Part shown: positions 8,984 to 18,098 of the stretch, piece by piece
How positions within the stretch are numbered: the stretch's first letter is position 1
Layout: each line of letters opens with the position of its first letter
Assembly (NCBI GenBank): GCA_963746465.1
Contig: CAVVAY010000007.1
Location: forward strand, 434,001 to 498,000
DNA from: CAVVAY01 sp963746465
GTDB lineage: Bacteria > Actinomycetota > Actinomycetes > JACCUZ01
Direction of reading: 5' to 3'
DNA: 64,000 nucleotides
The notes under the pieces: generated by a model
What the model was told of the DNA's origin: nothing
What the model saw: the letters and a program-made list of their open reading frames with translations, nothing else
Databases searched by the model: none
Made by a program: the position numbers and the translations under genes

Positions 8984-10363
8984 ATGGCCGCCGTCGTGGA
9001 AGCCGACTACCTGGTCGTCGGCGCCGGCGCGGCGGGGATGGCGTTCACCGACGCCCTGATCGACCATGCCGACGTCAGCGTGGTCATGGTCGACCGGCGG
9101 CACGGGGTGGGTGGGCACTGGCTGGACGCCTACCCCTTTGTCCGCCTCCATCAGGCCTCCGCCTTCTACGGGGTCGCTTCGACGTTGCTCGGCGACGGCC
9201 GGATCCAGACCGATGGACCCGAGGCCGGCCTGCACGAGCGAGCGACGGCACCGGAGATCTCTGCCTATTTCGGCCAGGTGCTGCGCCGGCGCATGCTCGG
9301 GTCGGGACGGGTGTCGTTCTACCCGAGCTGTGACTACCTGGGCGACCGTCAGTTCGTGTCGCGCATCTCCGGGAAGCGCTACGAGGTCGCACCCGAGACC
9401 CGCGTGGTGGACGCCCGCTACCTCTCGCCGCAGATCCCAGCTCAGACCCCGGCGCCGTTCGGCACTGCCGACGGCGCCCACGTCGTGGCCGTCAACGACC
9501 TGGTGCGGCTCGGCGGAGCGTCGTCGCAGTACGTGATCGCCGGTGCGGGGAAGACCGCCACCGATGCGTGCATCTGGCTGCTGGACAACGGGGTCGACCC
9601 GGACGCGATCTGCTGGGTGCGGCCGCGCGACCCGTGGATGCTCAACCGCGCCGTCGTCCAGCCTGACCCCGCCGTCTTCATCGGGATGGCGGCGGACACC
9701 GTGGAGGCGGCCACCGAGTCGACCTCGCCGGACGACCTGTTCGGTCGTCTTGAGGACGCCGGGGTCATGCTGCGCGTCGACCGGTCGGTGACTCCCACGA
9801 TGGCGAAGACTCCGACGCTGGCACAGTGGGAGCTCGACCGGCTGCGCACGATCGATCAGGTCGTGCGGCTCGGGCACATCAAGCACGTGGAGCCGACCCG
9901 GCTGGTCCTCGACCACGGCGAGGTGACGACGGCGAAGGACGCGGTGGTCGTGCACTGCGCGGCAGCCGGGTTGCAGTACCCGCCGCTGGTACCGATCTGG
10001 GGGCCGGAGGCGATCACCCTGCAGCCGGTCCGGTCCGGCTTCCCGTGCTTCGGGGCAGCGCTGGCCGGATACGTCGAGGCCACCATCGACGGCGACGCCG
10101 AGAAGAACAGGTTGTGCCCGCCCTCGCCGCTGCCCAACTACCCCGCCGACTGGGCCAGGATGCAGGTGCTGGGCGGTCGGTCAGCCATGTCCTTCGCGTC
10201 TCACCCGGACATCAAGGCGTGGGCCGACCGCGTCGCGCTCAACCCGGCCCGCGTCCCGCCCGAACTGGCCGGCTCGCCGGAGGTCACCGCCGCGGTGGAC
10301 CGCTTCCGCCGCTACGTCGGACCGGGGCTGGCCCGGATGGCCGAGCTCGCCGAGATGTCATGA
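8984..10363 (+). CDS. FAD/NAD(P)-binding oxidoreductase, monooxygenase-like
   Basis: This 459-residue protein has an N-terminal dinucleotide-binding fold (VVGAGAAGMAF, about residues 10-20) followed by GVGGHWLDAYPFVRLHQAS, typical of flavoprotein monooxygenase-like proteins. A second glycine-rich motif, VIAGAGKTATDA, near residue 185 suggests NAD(P)H binding. It is soluble with no signal peptide. The substrate is unknown; the family occurs widely in actinobacteria as single genes. The ATG at 8984 is the only plausible start. It is divergent from the GlsB-like gene and followed by furA. Confidence 0.85.
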   Translation: MAAVVEADYLVVGAGAAGMAFTDALIDHADVSVVMVDRRHGVGGHWLDAYPFVRLHQASAFYGVASTLLGDGRIQTDGPEAGLHERATAPEISAYFGQVLRRRMLGSGRVSFYPSCDYLGDRQFVSRISGKRYEVAPETRVVDARYLSPQIPAQTPAPFGTADGAHVVAVNDLVRLGGASSQYVIAGAGKTATDACIWLLDNGVDPDAICWVRPRDPWMLNRAVVQPDPAVFIGMAADTVEAATESTSPDDLFGRLEDAGVMLRVDRSVTPTMAKTPTLAQWELDRLRTIDQVVRLGHIKHVEPTRLVLDHGEVTTAKDAVVVHCAAAGLQYPPLVPIWGPEAITLQPVRSGFPCFGAALAGYVEATIDGDAEKNRLCPPSPLPNYPADWARMQVLGGRSAMSFASHPDIKAWADRVALNPARVPPELAGSPEVTAAVDRFRRYVGPGLARMAELAEMS

Positions 10364-10384
10364 GGCGAGGCCGTCGCCGGCGTT

Positions 10385-10424
10385 GTCTTGACTCGTTCCG
10401 GAAACGGGGTGTTGGGTAGGACCG
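10385..10424 (+). promoter_or_regulatory. furA-katG promoter/operator region
   Basis: TCTTGACTCGTTCCGGAAA (from about 10386) resembles the conserved furA-katG promoter block that I recall from mycobacteria and streptomycetes, where FurA binds over a TTGAC -35 element. TTGACT is at 10388-10393. The ATG follows within about 30 bases and has only TAGGA in front, so a short or leaderless transcript is likely. Confidence 0.5.
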
Positions 10425-10922
10425 ATGACCGACGCCGCTGCGCTGCTGCCGAGGACCCTGCTCCGGGGTGCTGGCCTGCGCGTCACCCAGCAGCGGCTGG
10501 CCGTGATGGACGCACTCGGGCGGCACCCGCACGCCGGCGCCGACGTCGTCATCGCTGCCGTCCGCGAGACCCGGCCGGTGTCGCACCAGGCCGTCTACGA
10601 CGTGCTGCACACCCTGACCGACCAGGGCCTGGTACGCCGGATCCAGCCGGCCGGCTCGGTCGCGCGCTACGAGCTGCGGGTCGGCGACAACCACCACCAC
10701 GTCGTGTGCCGCCGCTGCGGTGACGTCGTCGACATCGACTGCGCCACCGGCTCCGCGCCGTGCCTCGACCCGTCGGACCTCGACGTCCACGCCCCCGGCT
10801 TCGTGCTGCACGAGGCCGAGGTCACCTACTGGGGGCTCTGCGCAGCGTGCGGCGGCTCGGCCGAGCCGCAACCCGACCTGACCACACCATCCCGTTCCAC
10901 CGAGAGGACCCACCGTGCCTGA
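10425..10922 (+). CDS. furA: Fur-family regulator upstream of katG (FurA/PerR-like)
   Basis: The 165-residue protein has a winged helix (about residues 10-85; VSHQAVYDVLHTL recognition helix) and the metal-binding tail of the Fur family: HHHVVCRRCG, and a second pair CAAC near the end. With Fe/Mn bound such proteins repress the adjacent catalase-peroxidase gene, and peroxide relieves repression; this role is inferred from the conserved furA-katG arrangement. The last eight bases overlap the GTG start of katG, so the two genes are co-transcribed and likely translationally coupled. Confidence 0.9.
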   Translation: MTDAAALLPRTLLRGAGLRVTQQRLAVMDALGRHPHAGADVVIAAVRETRPVSHQAVYDVLHTLTDQGLVRRIQPAGSVARYELRVGDNHHHVVCRRCGDVVDIDCATGSAPCLDPSDLDVHAPGFVLHEAEVTYWGLCAACGGSAEPQPDLTTPSRSTERTHRA

Positions 10923-13122
10923 TCTGCCCGACTCGACCCCCACCACCGGCGTGACCGCGGAAGGCAGCGAGAGCGAGAACCCGGCGATCGACGCCCCGAC
11001 ACCCAAGACCGGTGGCCGCCCGCACACCAACCAGGACTGGTGGCCGAACCAGCTCGACCTCAAGGTGCTGCACGCGCACTCGCCCCACGGCAACCCGATG
11101 GGCGCGGACTACCGGTACGCCGACGAATTTGCCGGCCTCGACGTCGAGGCGCTCAAGCGCGACGTGTTCGAGGTCATGACGACCTCGCAGGACTGGTGGC
11201 CGGCCGACTACGGGCACTACGGTCCGCTGTTCATCCGGCTGAGCTGGCACGCGGCAGGCACGTACCGGATCGAGGACGGCCGCGGTGGCGCCGGCGACGG
11301 CGCGCAGCGCTTCGCACCGCTGAACAGCTGGCCGGACAACGCCAACCTCGACAAGGCCCGCCGGCTGCTGTGGCCGGTCAAGGCGAAGTACGGCAGCAAG
11401 GTGTCGTGGGCCGACCTTCTCGTCTTCGCCGGCAACTGCGCGCTGGAGTCGATGGGCTTCAAGACCTTCGGCTTCGGCTTCGGCCGCGAGGACGTGTGGG
11501 AGCCGGAGGAGATCTTCTGGGGGCCGGAGGACACCTGGCTCGGCGACGAGCGCTACTCCGGCGACCGAGAGCTGACGGGTCCGGTCGGCGCCGTCCAGAT
11601 GGGCCTGATCTACGTCAACCCGGAGGGTCCGAACGGCAATCCGGACCCGTTGGCCGCGGCGCGGGACATCCGTGAGACGTTCCGCCGGATGGCGATGAAC
11701 GACGAGGAGACGGTCGCGCTCATCGCCGGTGGGCACTCGTTCGGCAAGACGCACGGCGCCGGCCCGGCCGACCATGTCGGCCCGGAGCCCGAGGCTGCAC
11801 CGCTGGAGGCGCAGGGCCTCGGCTGGAAGAGCACCTACAACTCCGGCAAGGGCCGGGATGCCATCACCAGCGGCCTCGAGGTCACCTGGACCCAGACGCC
11901 GACCCAGTGGGGCCACGGGTTCTTCAAGAACCTGTTCGAGCACGAGTGGGAGCTCTCAGAGAGTCCGGCCGGCGCGAAGCAGTGGGTCGCGAAGGACGCC
12001 GACGCGGACGTGCCGGACCCGTTCGACGGTCCGAAGCGCAAGCCGACGATGCTCACCACTGACCTCGCCCTGCGGATGGATCCGGCGTACGAGAAGGTCT
12101 CGCGCAACTTCTACGAGCACCCGGAGCAGCTCGCCGACGCGTTCGCACGCGCCTGGTACAAGCTGCTGCACCGCGACATGGGACCGGTCAGCCGCTACCT
12201 GGGGCCGTGGGTTCCCGAGCCGCAGATCTGGCAGGACCCGGTGCCGGCCGTCGAGGGGCCGCTCGTCGGTGACTCGGACGTCGCGGCGCTGAAGGAGAAG
12301 GTGCTGTCGTCCGGGCTGTCGGTGACCGACCTGGTCACGACGGCGTGGGCGTCGGCCGCGTCGTTCCGGGGCACCGACAAGCGCGGTGGTGCCAATGGCG
12401 CGCGACTGCGGCTGGAGCCGCAGCGCAGCTGGGCGGTCAACGCCGGCACCGGTGAGGTCATCGCCAAGCTCGAGTCGATCCAGCGGGACTTCAACGCTTC
12501 GTCGACCGGCGCGCAGATCTCGCTGGCGGACCTCATCGTGCTGGCCGGCTCTGCGGCGGTCGAGAAGGCCGCGCAGGACGCTGGCCACGCCGTGACCGTT
12601 CCGTTCGCGCCGGGCCGTGGGGACGCGACGCAGGAGCAGACCGACGTCGAGTCCTTCGCTGTGCTCGAGCCGCGGGCCGACGGCTTCCGCAACTACCTGC
12701 GCGATGGTGAGAAGCTGCCCGCCGAGCAGCTGCTGCTGGACAAGGCGTACCAGCTGGAGCTGACCGCACCCGAGATGACGGTGCTCCTCGGTGGGCTACG
12801 CGCGTTGGGTGTGGGCACTGGTCACGGCGTCTTCACGGACAGGGCCGGGACGCTGACCAACGACTTCTTCGTGAACCTGCTCGACATGGGGACCGAATGG
12901 AAGGCGTCCGAGAAGTCGGAGAACGTCTACGACGGCCGCGCGCGCGGCACCGACGACGTGAAGTGGACGGCGACCGCCGCCGACCTCGTCATCGGCGCCA
13001 ACTCCCAGCTCCGTGCGATCGCCGAGGTCTACGCGGCGAGCGACGCGGGCGAGAAGTTCGTCCGGGACTTCGTGGCGGCATGGGCCGAGGTCATGACCCT
13101 GGACCGCTTCGATCTGCTCTAG
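10915..13122 (+). CDS. katG: Catalase-peroxidase KatG
   Basis: This is a full-length 735-residue haem enzyme that breaks down hydrogen peroxide and peroxidises small substrates. The distal site RLSWHAAGTYR, the tyrosine of LIYVNPEGPNG, the methionine of FRRMAMNDEE (together the Met-Tyr-Trp adduct) and the proximal haem ligand in GGHSFGKTHG are all present. Both tandem peroxidase halves are complete. The GTG start at 10915 has a GAGAGGA site and overlaps furA by eight bases. A non-cleaved acidic N-terminus of about 35 residues precedes the conserved core. Confidence 0.98.
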   Translation: MPDLPDSTPTTGVTAEGSESENPAIDAPTPKTGGRPHTNQDWWPNQLDLKVLHAHSPHGNPMGADYRYADEFAGLDVEALKRDVFEVMTTSQDWWPADYGHYGPLFIRLSWHAAGTYRIEDGRGGAGDGAQRFAPLNSWPDNANLDKARRLLWPVKAKYGSKVSWADLLVFAGNCALESMGFKTFGFGFGREDVWEPEEIFWGPEDTWLGDERYSGDRELTGPVGAVQMGLIYVNPEGPNGNPDPLAAARDIRETFRRMAMNDEETVALIAGGHSFGKTHGAGPADHVGPEPEAAPLEAQGLGWKSTYNSGKGRDAITSGLEVTWTQTPTQWGHGFFKNLFEHEWELSESPAGAKQWVAKDADADVPDPFDGPKRKPTMLTTDLALRMDPAYEKVSRNFYEHPEQLADAFARAWYKLLHRDMGPVSRYLGPWVPEPQIWQDPVPAVEGPLVGDSDVAALKEKVLSSGLSVTDLVTTAWASAASFRGTDKRGGANGARLRLEPQRSWAVNAGTGEVIAKLESIQRDFNASSTGAQISLADLIVLAGSAAVEKAAQDAGHAVTVPFAPGRGDATQEQTDVESFAVLEPRADGFRNYLRDGEKLPAEQLLLDKAYQLELTAPEMTVLLGGLRALGVGTGHGVFTDRAGTLTNDFFVNLLDMGTEWKASEKSENVYDGRARGTDDVKWTATAADLVIGANSQLRAIAEVYAASDAGEKFVRDFVAAWAEVMTLDRFDLL

Positions 13123-13253
13123 GCCGAGGGCTGCCCGGACTCCCTGGCCTGGTCGTCAGGACTACAGGACGGACGAGTCTGCGACGACCGCGTGGCAGGC
13201 GCTCGCCGGTATGACCGAGCGCTACGACCACCGGACGCCCGTCCGGTGTCGAG

Positions 13254-14693
13254 TCAGTCCCCGGCTCTGCGTTGCTGTGGCGGCTGCGGCACCGGTGGGA
13301 TGTTGGCGTTGCGGTGGAAGATGTTGTCCGGGTCGTACTCCGCCTTGATCGCGGCCAGCCGTGCGTACTTCTCGGCGCCGTAGCTCGCGCGGACCCGATC
13401 GTCGGGGTAGTCCGCCTCACCGTTGAGGTAGCTGCCGCGGCCCATCGACACCGGCTGCAGGGCGGTCCAGAAGTTCCGGACCCACTCGGTGTCGACTGCG
13501 AGAACAGCCGGATCCTCGGCGATGGCGAGCAGGAACACGGCGTACCGCGGCGACCGGCCGCCGCCGAAGGCTGTGTCGTCGTCGCCGATCTCGCTGTAGG
13601 CGCCGTCGAGCCGATAGATGAAGATGGCCGACTGTGCTGACTGCTTGCGGGCCAGCTGGTCGGCGAGCACGGCCACGGCGTCGTCGGTCAGGTGCTCCAC
13701 GTAGGTGGCCTTGTCGTACGCGAGCACGCCGAAGTGGTTCGCCTCGTCGAACATCTGCTGCAGTCCGGCGTACGGCATCGGCATGGTGACCTGGAACAGC
13801 GGCGGCAGCTCCGCGTTGATCCGATCCAGGACCCGGGCGTGCTCGCCGTCAGCGCCGAAGCCCGTGACGAGCAGGGCGATGCCGGGAGCGCCGTGGTGCT
13901 CGGCGGGGACGAACGGCGCTGGTGGCGCGTTCACGCCGGCGACGATGATGTTCGTCTCGGTCGACATCGATTCGAACAACCCGCGCACCAACCGAAGCAC
14001 GTCGGGTGCTTGGGCGACCGGCCAGAACAGCAGTCCGAAGTCGACCATCGGCCCCACCGGGTGCAGGTCGAACTCGAACTCGGTCACGACGCCGAAGTTT
14101 CCGCCGCCGCCTCGCACCGCCCAGTAGAGCTCCGGCTCCTCGTCGGCCGACGCCCGGCGGACCTTGCCGTCGGCCGTGACGATCTCCACGGAGAGTACGT
14201 TGTCGACGGCCAGCCCGTGCTTGCGCGTGAGCCAGCCCATCCCGCCGGTCAGGGTGAGGCCGGCGACGCCGGTGTGGCCAATGATGCCGGCCGTGGTGGC
14301 GAGTCCGTGCTCCTGGGTTGCGCCGTCGCGCTGGCCCAGGGTGGCGCCGCCACCGACCCGGCAGCGCCGGCCGGCCACGTCGGTCTCCACCAGGTTCATG
14401 GCGGACAGGTCGATCATCAGTCCGCCGTCCACCCCGCTGAGTCCACCGGTGCTGTGACCTCCGCCGCGGACCGCCAGCTCGAGGCCGTGGACCCGGGCGA
14501 AGGTGATCGCGGCGCTGACGTCCTGCGCGCTCCGGCTTCGGACGACGATGGCCGGCCGCCGGTCGAACACCCCGTTCCACAGCGTGCGGGCCTCGTCGTA
14601 AGTCGGGTCACCGGGCAGGACGACGTCGCCCGCGATGTCCTTGCGCAAGACCTCGACGTCTGCGGTGGCGATGGCGGGTGCGGGTGCGGACAT
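13254..14693 (-). CDS. FAD-linked oxidase, berberine-bridge-enzyme type
   Basis: The 479-residue protein has a PCMH-type FAD domain (about 30-210) with RGGGHSTGG, whose histidine is the usual covalent flavin attachment point, and a C-terminal BBE segment ending YDPDNIFHRNANI. The second, cysteinyl flavin attachment seen in bicovalent members is absent: the corresponding loop reads HTGVAGLTLTGG. Such enzymes oxidise alcohols, sugars or alkaloid-like compounds using oxygen; the substrate is not deducible. The ATG at 14693 is preceded by GGAGG. No signal peptide. It converges with katG. Confidence 0.9.
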   Translation of the reverse strand: MSAPAPAIATADVEVLRKDIAGDVVLPGDPTYDEARTLWNGVFDRRPAIVVRSRSAQDVSAAITFARVHGLELAVRGGGHSTGGLSGVDGGLMIDLSAMNLVETDVAGRRCRVGGGATLGQRDGATQEHGLATTAGIIGHTGVAGLTLTGGMGWLTRKHGLAVDNVLSVEIVTADGKVRRASADEEPELYWAVRGGGGNFGVVTEFEFDLHPVGPMVDFGLLFWPVAQAPDVLRLVRGLFESMSTETNIIVAGVNAPPAPFVPAEHHGAPGIALLVTGFGADGEHARVLDRINAELPPLFQVTMPMPYAGLQQMFDEANHFGVLAYDKATYVEHLTDDAVAVLADQLARKQSAQSAIFIYRLDGAYSEIGDDDTAFGGGRSPRYAVFLLAIAEDPAVLAVDTEWVRNFWTALQPVSMGRGSYLNGEADYPDDRVRASYGAEKYARLAAIKAEYDPDNIFHRNANIPPVPQPPQQRRAGD

Positions 14694-14864
14694 GGCGGCC
14701 TCCGAGTCCCGCCGTGCCGGTGCGGCCTCGGTCCGGTCCGCGCGTCCCGGCCGGCGGCTGCCTGACACTGTGCGCCGACCCGGCGACTGCAGCAATGGCC
14801 CGTTGGGCGACGGATCGTGTCCGCCGCCGGATCGGGCCGGTTTCGTGCCGTTCGTCCCGCGACG

Positions 14865-15449
14865 TCACGCGGGCGCGGGTGTCCCCGCCGGTGTCACCAC
14901 TAGCCAGCGGCCACCGAACTCCGCGACGTTGTGACAGAGGACCTCGCCTGGACCCTCGTGGGCGTAGTAGTACAACGGGTGCCCGGCGTAGGTGATTTGG
15001 CTCGAGCCGTCCGACCTGGGTGTCGTGCCCAGCTGCTGCGCCATGACCTTGCCGACCGCGCGAGGCATCCCGTCCGTCAGCACGGGTGGCCATGCTTCCG
15101 CGCAGGCGCCGTAGCACCGGGGCGTGGAGGTGGTTTCCTTGCCGAACAGGTAGATCGCCTGCCCCCGTCGATCGAAGAGCATGGTGCCGAACTCGCTGTC
15201 CGCCGTCATGATGACGATGCCGGTGCCACCGACTGATGAGGGCGACGCGCTCGGGGAAGTGGCGGCGGATGACGCCGACGGCGTCTCTGACTCCGACGGT
15301 GACGCTGAGGGTGAGGTCGGCGGATGCCCATCTGCACTCGAGGATCCTTCGTCACCCGAGCAGCTTGTGAGGACCATCGCACCAATTGTCAGGATCATTG
15401 CTCTGACCACTAGTGCGCTGACTGCTGACATGCACTCGAAACGTGTCAT
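14865..15449 (-). CDS. Secreted-repeat lipoprotein (Lipoprotein_15 type)
   Basis: This is a 194-residue lipoprotein: an N-terminal hydrophobic segment ends in LTSC, the lipobox, followed by a Ser/Thr/Pro-rich linker of about 45 residues and two repeats of the secreted-repeat family (FGTMLFDRRGQAIYLF and LYYYAHEGPGEVLCHNV). Paired cysteines in RCYGACAEAWPP are typical. The family is exported in actinobacteria but its role is unknown; some members sit near electron-transfer genes. I chose the ATG at 15449 because GGAGAGG lies just upstream; the ATG at 15431 is an alternative. Confidence 0.85.
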   Translation of the reverse strand: MTRFECMSAVSALVVRAMILTIGAMVLTSCSGDEGSSSADGHPPTSPSASPSESETPSASSAATSPSASPSSVGGTGIVIMTADSEFGTMLFDRRGQAIYLFGKETTSTPRCYGACAEAWPPVLTDGMPRAVGKVMAQQLGTTPRSDGSSQITYAGHPLYYYAHEGPGEVLCHNVAEFGGRWLVVTPAGTPAPA

Positions 15450-15622
15450 CGGCCTCTCCAGTGCCCAACCAGCCCCCGATGACCGCACGGCCGGGCGATC
15501 AGGCTGGCATGGCGCCCGGATGGTTCGCTCTCCCGCGCCGATCGCGCCGTAAGTGGTGCGCCCTGATCGCGGCATGTGCGTGTGGCCCCGCAATCCCATG
15601 GGGCCGGTCTTACGGTAGCGCC

Positions 15623-16555
15623 ATGCGTGTGGTGGTCATCGGAGGCACCGGTCACATCGGCACCTACCTGGTGCCGAGCCTCGTCAGGGCTGGGCATGAC
15701 GTGGTCGCGATCAGCCGAGGGGCGCGCCGCGCGTACCGGGACGACCCCGCCTGGGCTGAGGTCGAGCTGGTGGCCTGTGACCGACAGGCCGCGGAGCGGG
15801 AGGGCAGGTTTGGCTCGGTCGTCGCTGATCTGCGGCCCGACGCCGTCGTGGACCTGATGTGCTTCCTGCCGATCCAGGCTCGGCAACTCGTCGAGGCACT
15901 GGATGGTCAGCACGTCGTCCAGACCGGCAGCGTCTGGTCCTACGGACCGAGCACGCTGGTCCCGACCACGGAGGACGCGCTCAAGAGGCCGTACGGCGAG
16001 TACGGCGTCAACAAGCTGGCTGTCGAGCAGTACCTCATGGGTCAGGACCGGGTCCGCGCAACGGTCGTGCATCCGGGGCACATCAGTGGCCCGGGCTGGA
16101 TGCCGATCGGGCCGGCCGGCAACCTCGACCCGGCCGTCATCGATTCGCTGCGGGCTGATGGCTCGTGCCTGCTGCCGGATCGTGGGGGCGAGACGATCCA
16201 TCATGTGCACGCCGAGGACGTTGCGAGCCTGCACCAGGCGTGCCTCGAGCAGCCCGACGCCTCGGTTTGCGAGACCTTCAACAGCGTCTGCACCCAGGCG
16301 CTCACCCTGCGCGGCTATGCCGAGCTGCTCGCGAGGCACTTCGGTCACGAGCCGAGCATCGAGCTCGTGCCCTGGACGGAGTTCACGTCTCGCGTCGACC
16401 CAGCGAACGCCGAGATGACCATGGAGCACATCGGGCGGGCGCCGCTGTTCTCGATGGACAAGGCCCGCAACCTGCTCGGCTTCGTCCCCAGGCACAGCGT
16501 CGCGAGCACCGTGCTCGAGTCGATCGACGCCTGGGTCACCTCGAACCGGACCTGA
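15623..16555 (+). CDS. NAD-dependent epimerase/dehydratase (extended SDR)
   Basis: The 310-residue protein begins MRVVVIGGTGHIGTYL, the Rossmann nucleotide-binding signature of extended short-chain dehydrogenases, and has YGEYGVNK, close to the catalytic YxxxK. The C-terminal half reads like nucleotide-sugar epimerases. The substrate is unknown. The ATG at 15623 begins the conserved Rossmann strand and no upstream start is supported. It is divergent from the lipoprotein gene and converges with the second HIT-like gene. Confidence 0.85.
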   Translation: MRVVVIGGTGHIGTYLVPSLVRAGHDVVAISRGARRAYRDDPAWAEVELVACDRQAAEREGRFGSVVADLRPDAVVDLMCFLPIQARQLVEALDGQHVVQTGSVWSYGPSTLVPTTEDALKRPYGEYGVNKLAVEQYLMGQDRVRATVVHPGHISGPGWMPIGPAGNLDPAVIDSLRADGSCLLPDRGGETIHHVHAEDVASLHQACLEQPDASVCETFNSVCTQALTLRGYAELLARHFGHEPSIELVPWTEFTSRVDPANAEMTMEHIGRAPLFSMDKARNLLGFVPRHSVASTVLESIDAWVTSNRT

Positions 16556-16631
16556 CCAGGCGTGGGGCTTCGGGGCTCACAGCACGACGTACTGGCGGCC
16601 GTCGAGCAGCGGGACGGTGACGTCGCACGGG

Positions 16632-17246
16632 TCAGGCTGCGAGCGGACCTCGTCGACCGCCGTAGGAGGCGACCAGCGCATCCGCCACAGTGGTGGCGTC
16701 CGTCCGGGCCAGTGCTCTCGGGTACTCAGGCAGCAGGTCGTCCCAGACGACCAGCCAGGAGCCGAAGAGTTGTGCCTGACCTTCGGGGCGTGCGAAGAAC
16801 CAGACGTGCAGGTGGGCCCCGCCGTCACCGATGCGGTAGACGTGGCACCGGCTGATGTGCGGCAGCCCTTCGACGTGACGGGCGACGTGCGTGCTGAGCA
16901 CCCCCAGCTCGGACGCCAGGTCGTCGTCGAGGTCCCCGAGGTCGTGGTGGTCCCGAGGATGCAACATGAGGACCAGTGGCACGCCGACGCCCGGGATCTG
17001 AGTCAGCCGCCAATGGTCGTCGAGCCACAAGCCCTGGTCGCGGCCCCGGCAGGAGTCGCAGTCTGCCGGGTCCTCGCCGTGCCGGGGAGGCTCCGGGACC
17101 ACCGGTGGCCGGAGCCGAGACACCCGCAGGCCGTCGGCCTCGAACGGGCTGACGTCCCAGCCGGTCATGCGCGACAGCGGCAGGCGCTGCTCGTCATCAG
17201 CCGCCGCGACGACATAGTTGTAGTACTCCTCGGGCGACATCGGCAT
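16632..17246 (-). CDS. HIT-like family protein, paralog of the 7010-7510 gene
   Basis: This 204-residue protein contains GAHLHVWFFARP, the histidine-triad core, and CDSCRG, a CxxC pair at the position of CGVC in the paralog at 7010-7510. It has about 40 extra N-terminal residues. The shared order VVPEPPRxG, CxxC, DxHW, HPRDHHDL, HVYRxGDGGAH and WDDLLPEYP shows common descent. It is predicted to bind nucleotides in the cytosol; function unknown. The start could be 17246 or 17240 (adjacent ATG codons). Unlike its paralog it has no coupled permease. Confidence 0.75.
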   Translation of the reverse strand: MPMSPEEYYNYVVAAADDEQRLPLSRMTGWDVSPFEADGLRVSRLRPPVVPEPPRHGEDPADCDSCRGRDQGLWLDDHWRLTQIPGVGVPLVLMLHPRDHHDLGDLDDDLASELGVLSTHVARHVEGLPHISRCHVYRIGDGGAHLHVWFFARPEGQAQLFGSWLVVWDDLLPEYPRALARTDATTVADALVASYGGRRGPLAA

Positions 17247-17447
17247 GCAGCAGACGCTAACCGACTCCGTCCCACCAGCTACAGAGTCCGGCCCGTTGGC
17301 CTGCCTGCGAGCTGCCGTCGACTCAGGCAGGTGCCCCATGGCGCTAGCGAAAGTGTGATCGAAGACTGCGCGTGAAGCCGCGATCATTGCCAATCAGCTC
17401 GCTGAGTGGTACCCCGGGGTCCGCAGGATGTCTGAGGAAGGCTGGTC

Positions 17448-18098
17448 ATGGATCGGTGGGAACGTCTCGCCCCCCTCACCGGGATCGTCGCGGTCGGCCT
17501 GTTCGTCGCCGAAGCCCTCGTCACCGGTGACACTCCCGCGGTCGACGCGTCCGCACAGGAGACCGTCGCCTATTGGCGTGACAACTCAGGCGTGCAGGAG
17601 CTCGCATCCGCCCTCTTCGCGATGTCTGCTGTCGCATACGTCTGGTTCGGCGCCAGCCTGCGCGCAGCACTCAGCGGGGCGGCTGACGAGGCGGAACGAC
17701 TCGGGTCCATCGCTCAGGCCGGCACACTGCTCATCGCGACCGGCCTATCCGTCTACGCCAGCTTCGGTCTGGCCGCCTCGCATTCTGTCGGCGATGTCCC
17801 CGCTGCCACGACACAGACACTCAACGCCCTCAATGGGGAGAACCTCTACGTACTCCTTGCCGTTGGTACGACGCTGTTGACGATGGCGACGGCACTGTCG
17901 GTCCTGCGTCATGGCGGGCTGCCCCGGTGGCTCGGCTGGGCATCTCTGGCCCTCGGTGTCGTCGCGTTGGTCGCGCTCGTCGTCGGCACAGTCGTTCCGG
18001 GCCTCGGGTTCGTGGCTTTTTTGCTCCTGGTCATCTGGACACCGACAGTCTCGACCCTGGTCTACCGGAGTCAACCAGTCACCGTGCGTCAGCCATGA
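17448..18098 (+). CDS. Multi-pass membrane protein (DUF4386-like), function unknown
   Basis: The 216-residue protein shows about six hydrophobic segments beginning with LAPLTGIVAVGLFVAEAL. Composition and layout recall DUF4386-type membrane proteins, though I cannot confirm the family. No catalytic motif is visible. The ATG at 17448 follows GAGGAAGG. Its stop overlaps the next start as ATGA (18095-18098), so it forms a translationally coupled pair with the exported alpha/beta hydrolase. Confidence 0.65.
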   Translation: MDRWERLAPLTGIVAVGLFVAEALVTGDTPAVDASAQETVAYWRDNSGVQELASALFAMSAVAYVWFGASLRAALSGAADEAERLGSIAQAGTLLIATGLSVYASFGLAASHSVGDVPAATTQTLNALNGENLYVLLAVGTTLLTMATALSVLRHGGLPRWLGWASLALGVVALVALVVGTVVPGLGFVAFLLLVIWTPTVSTLVYRSQPVTVRQP

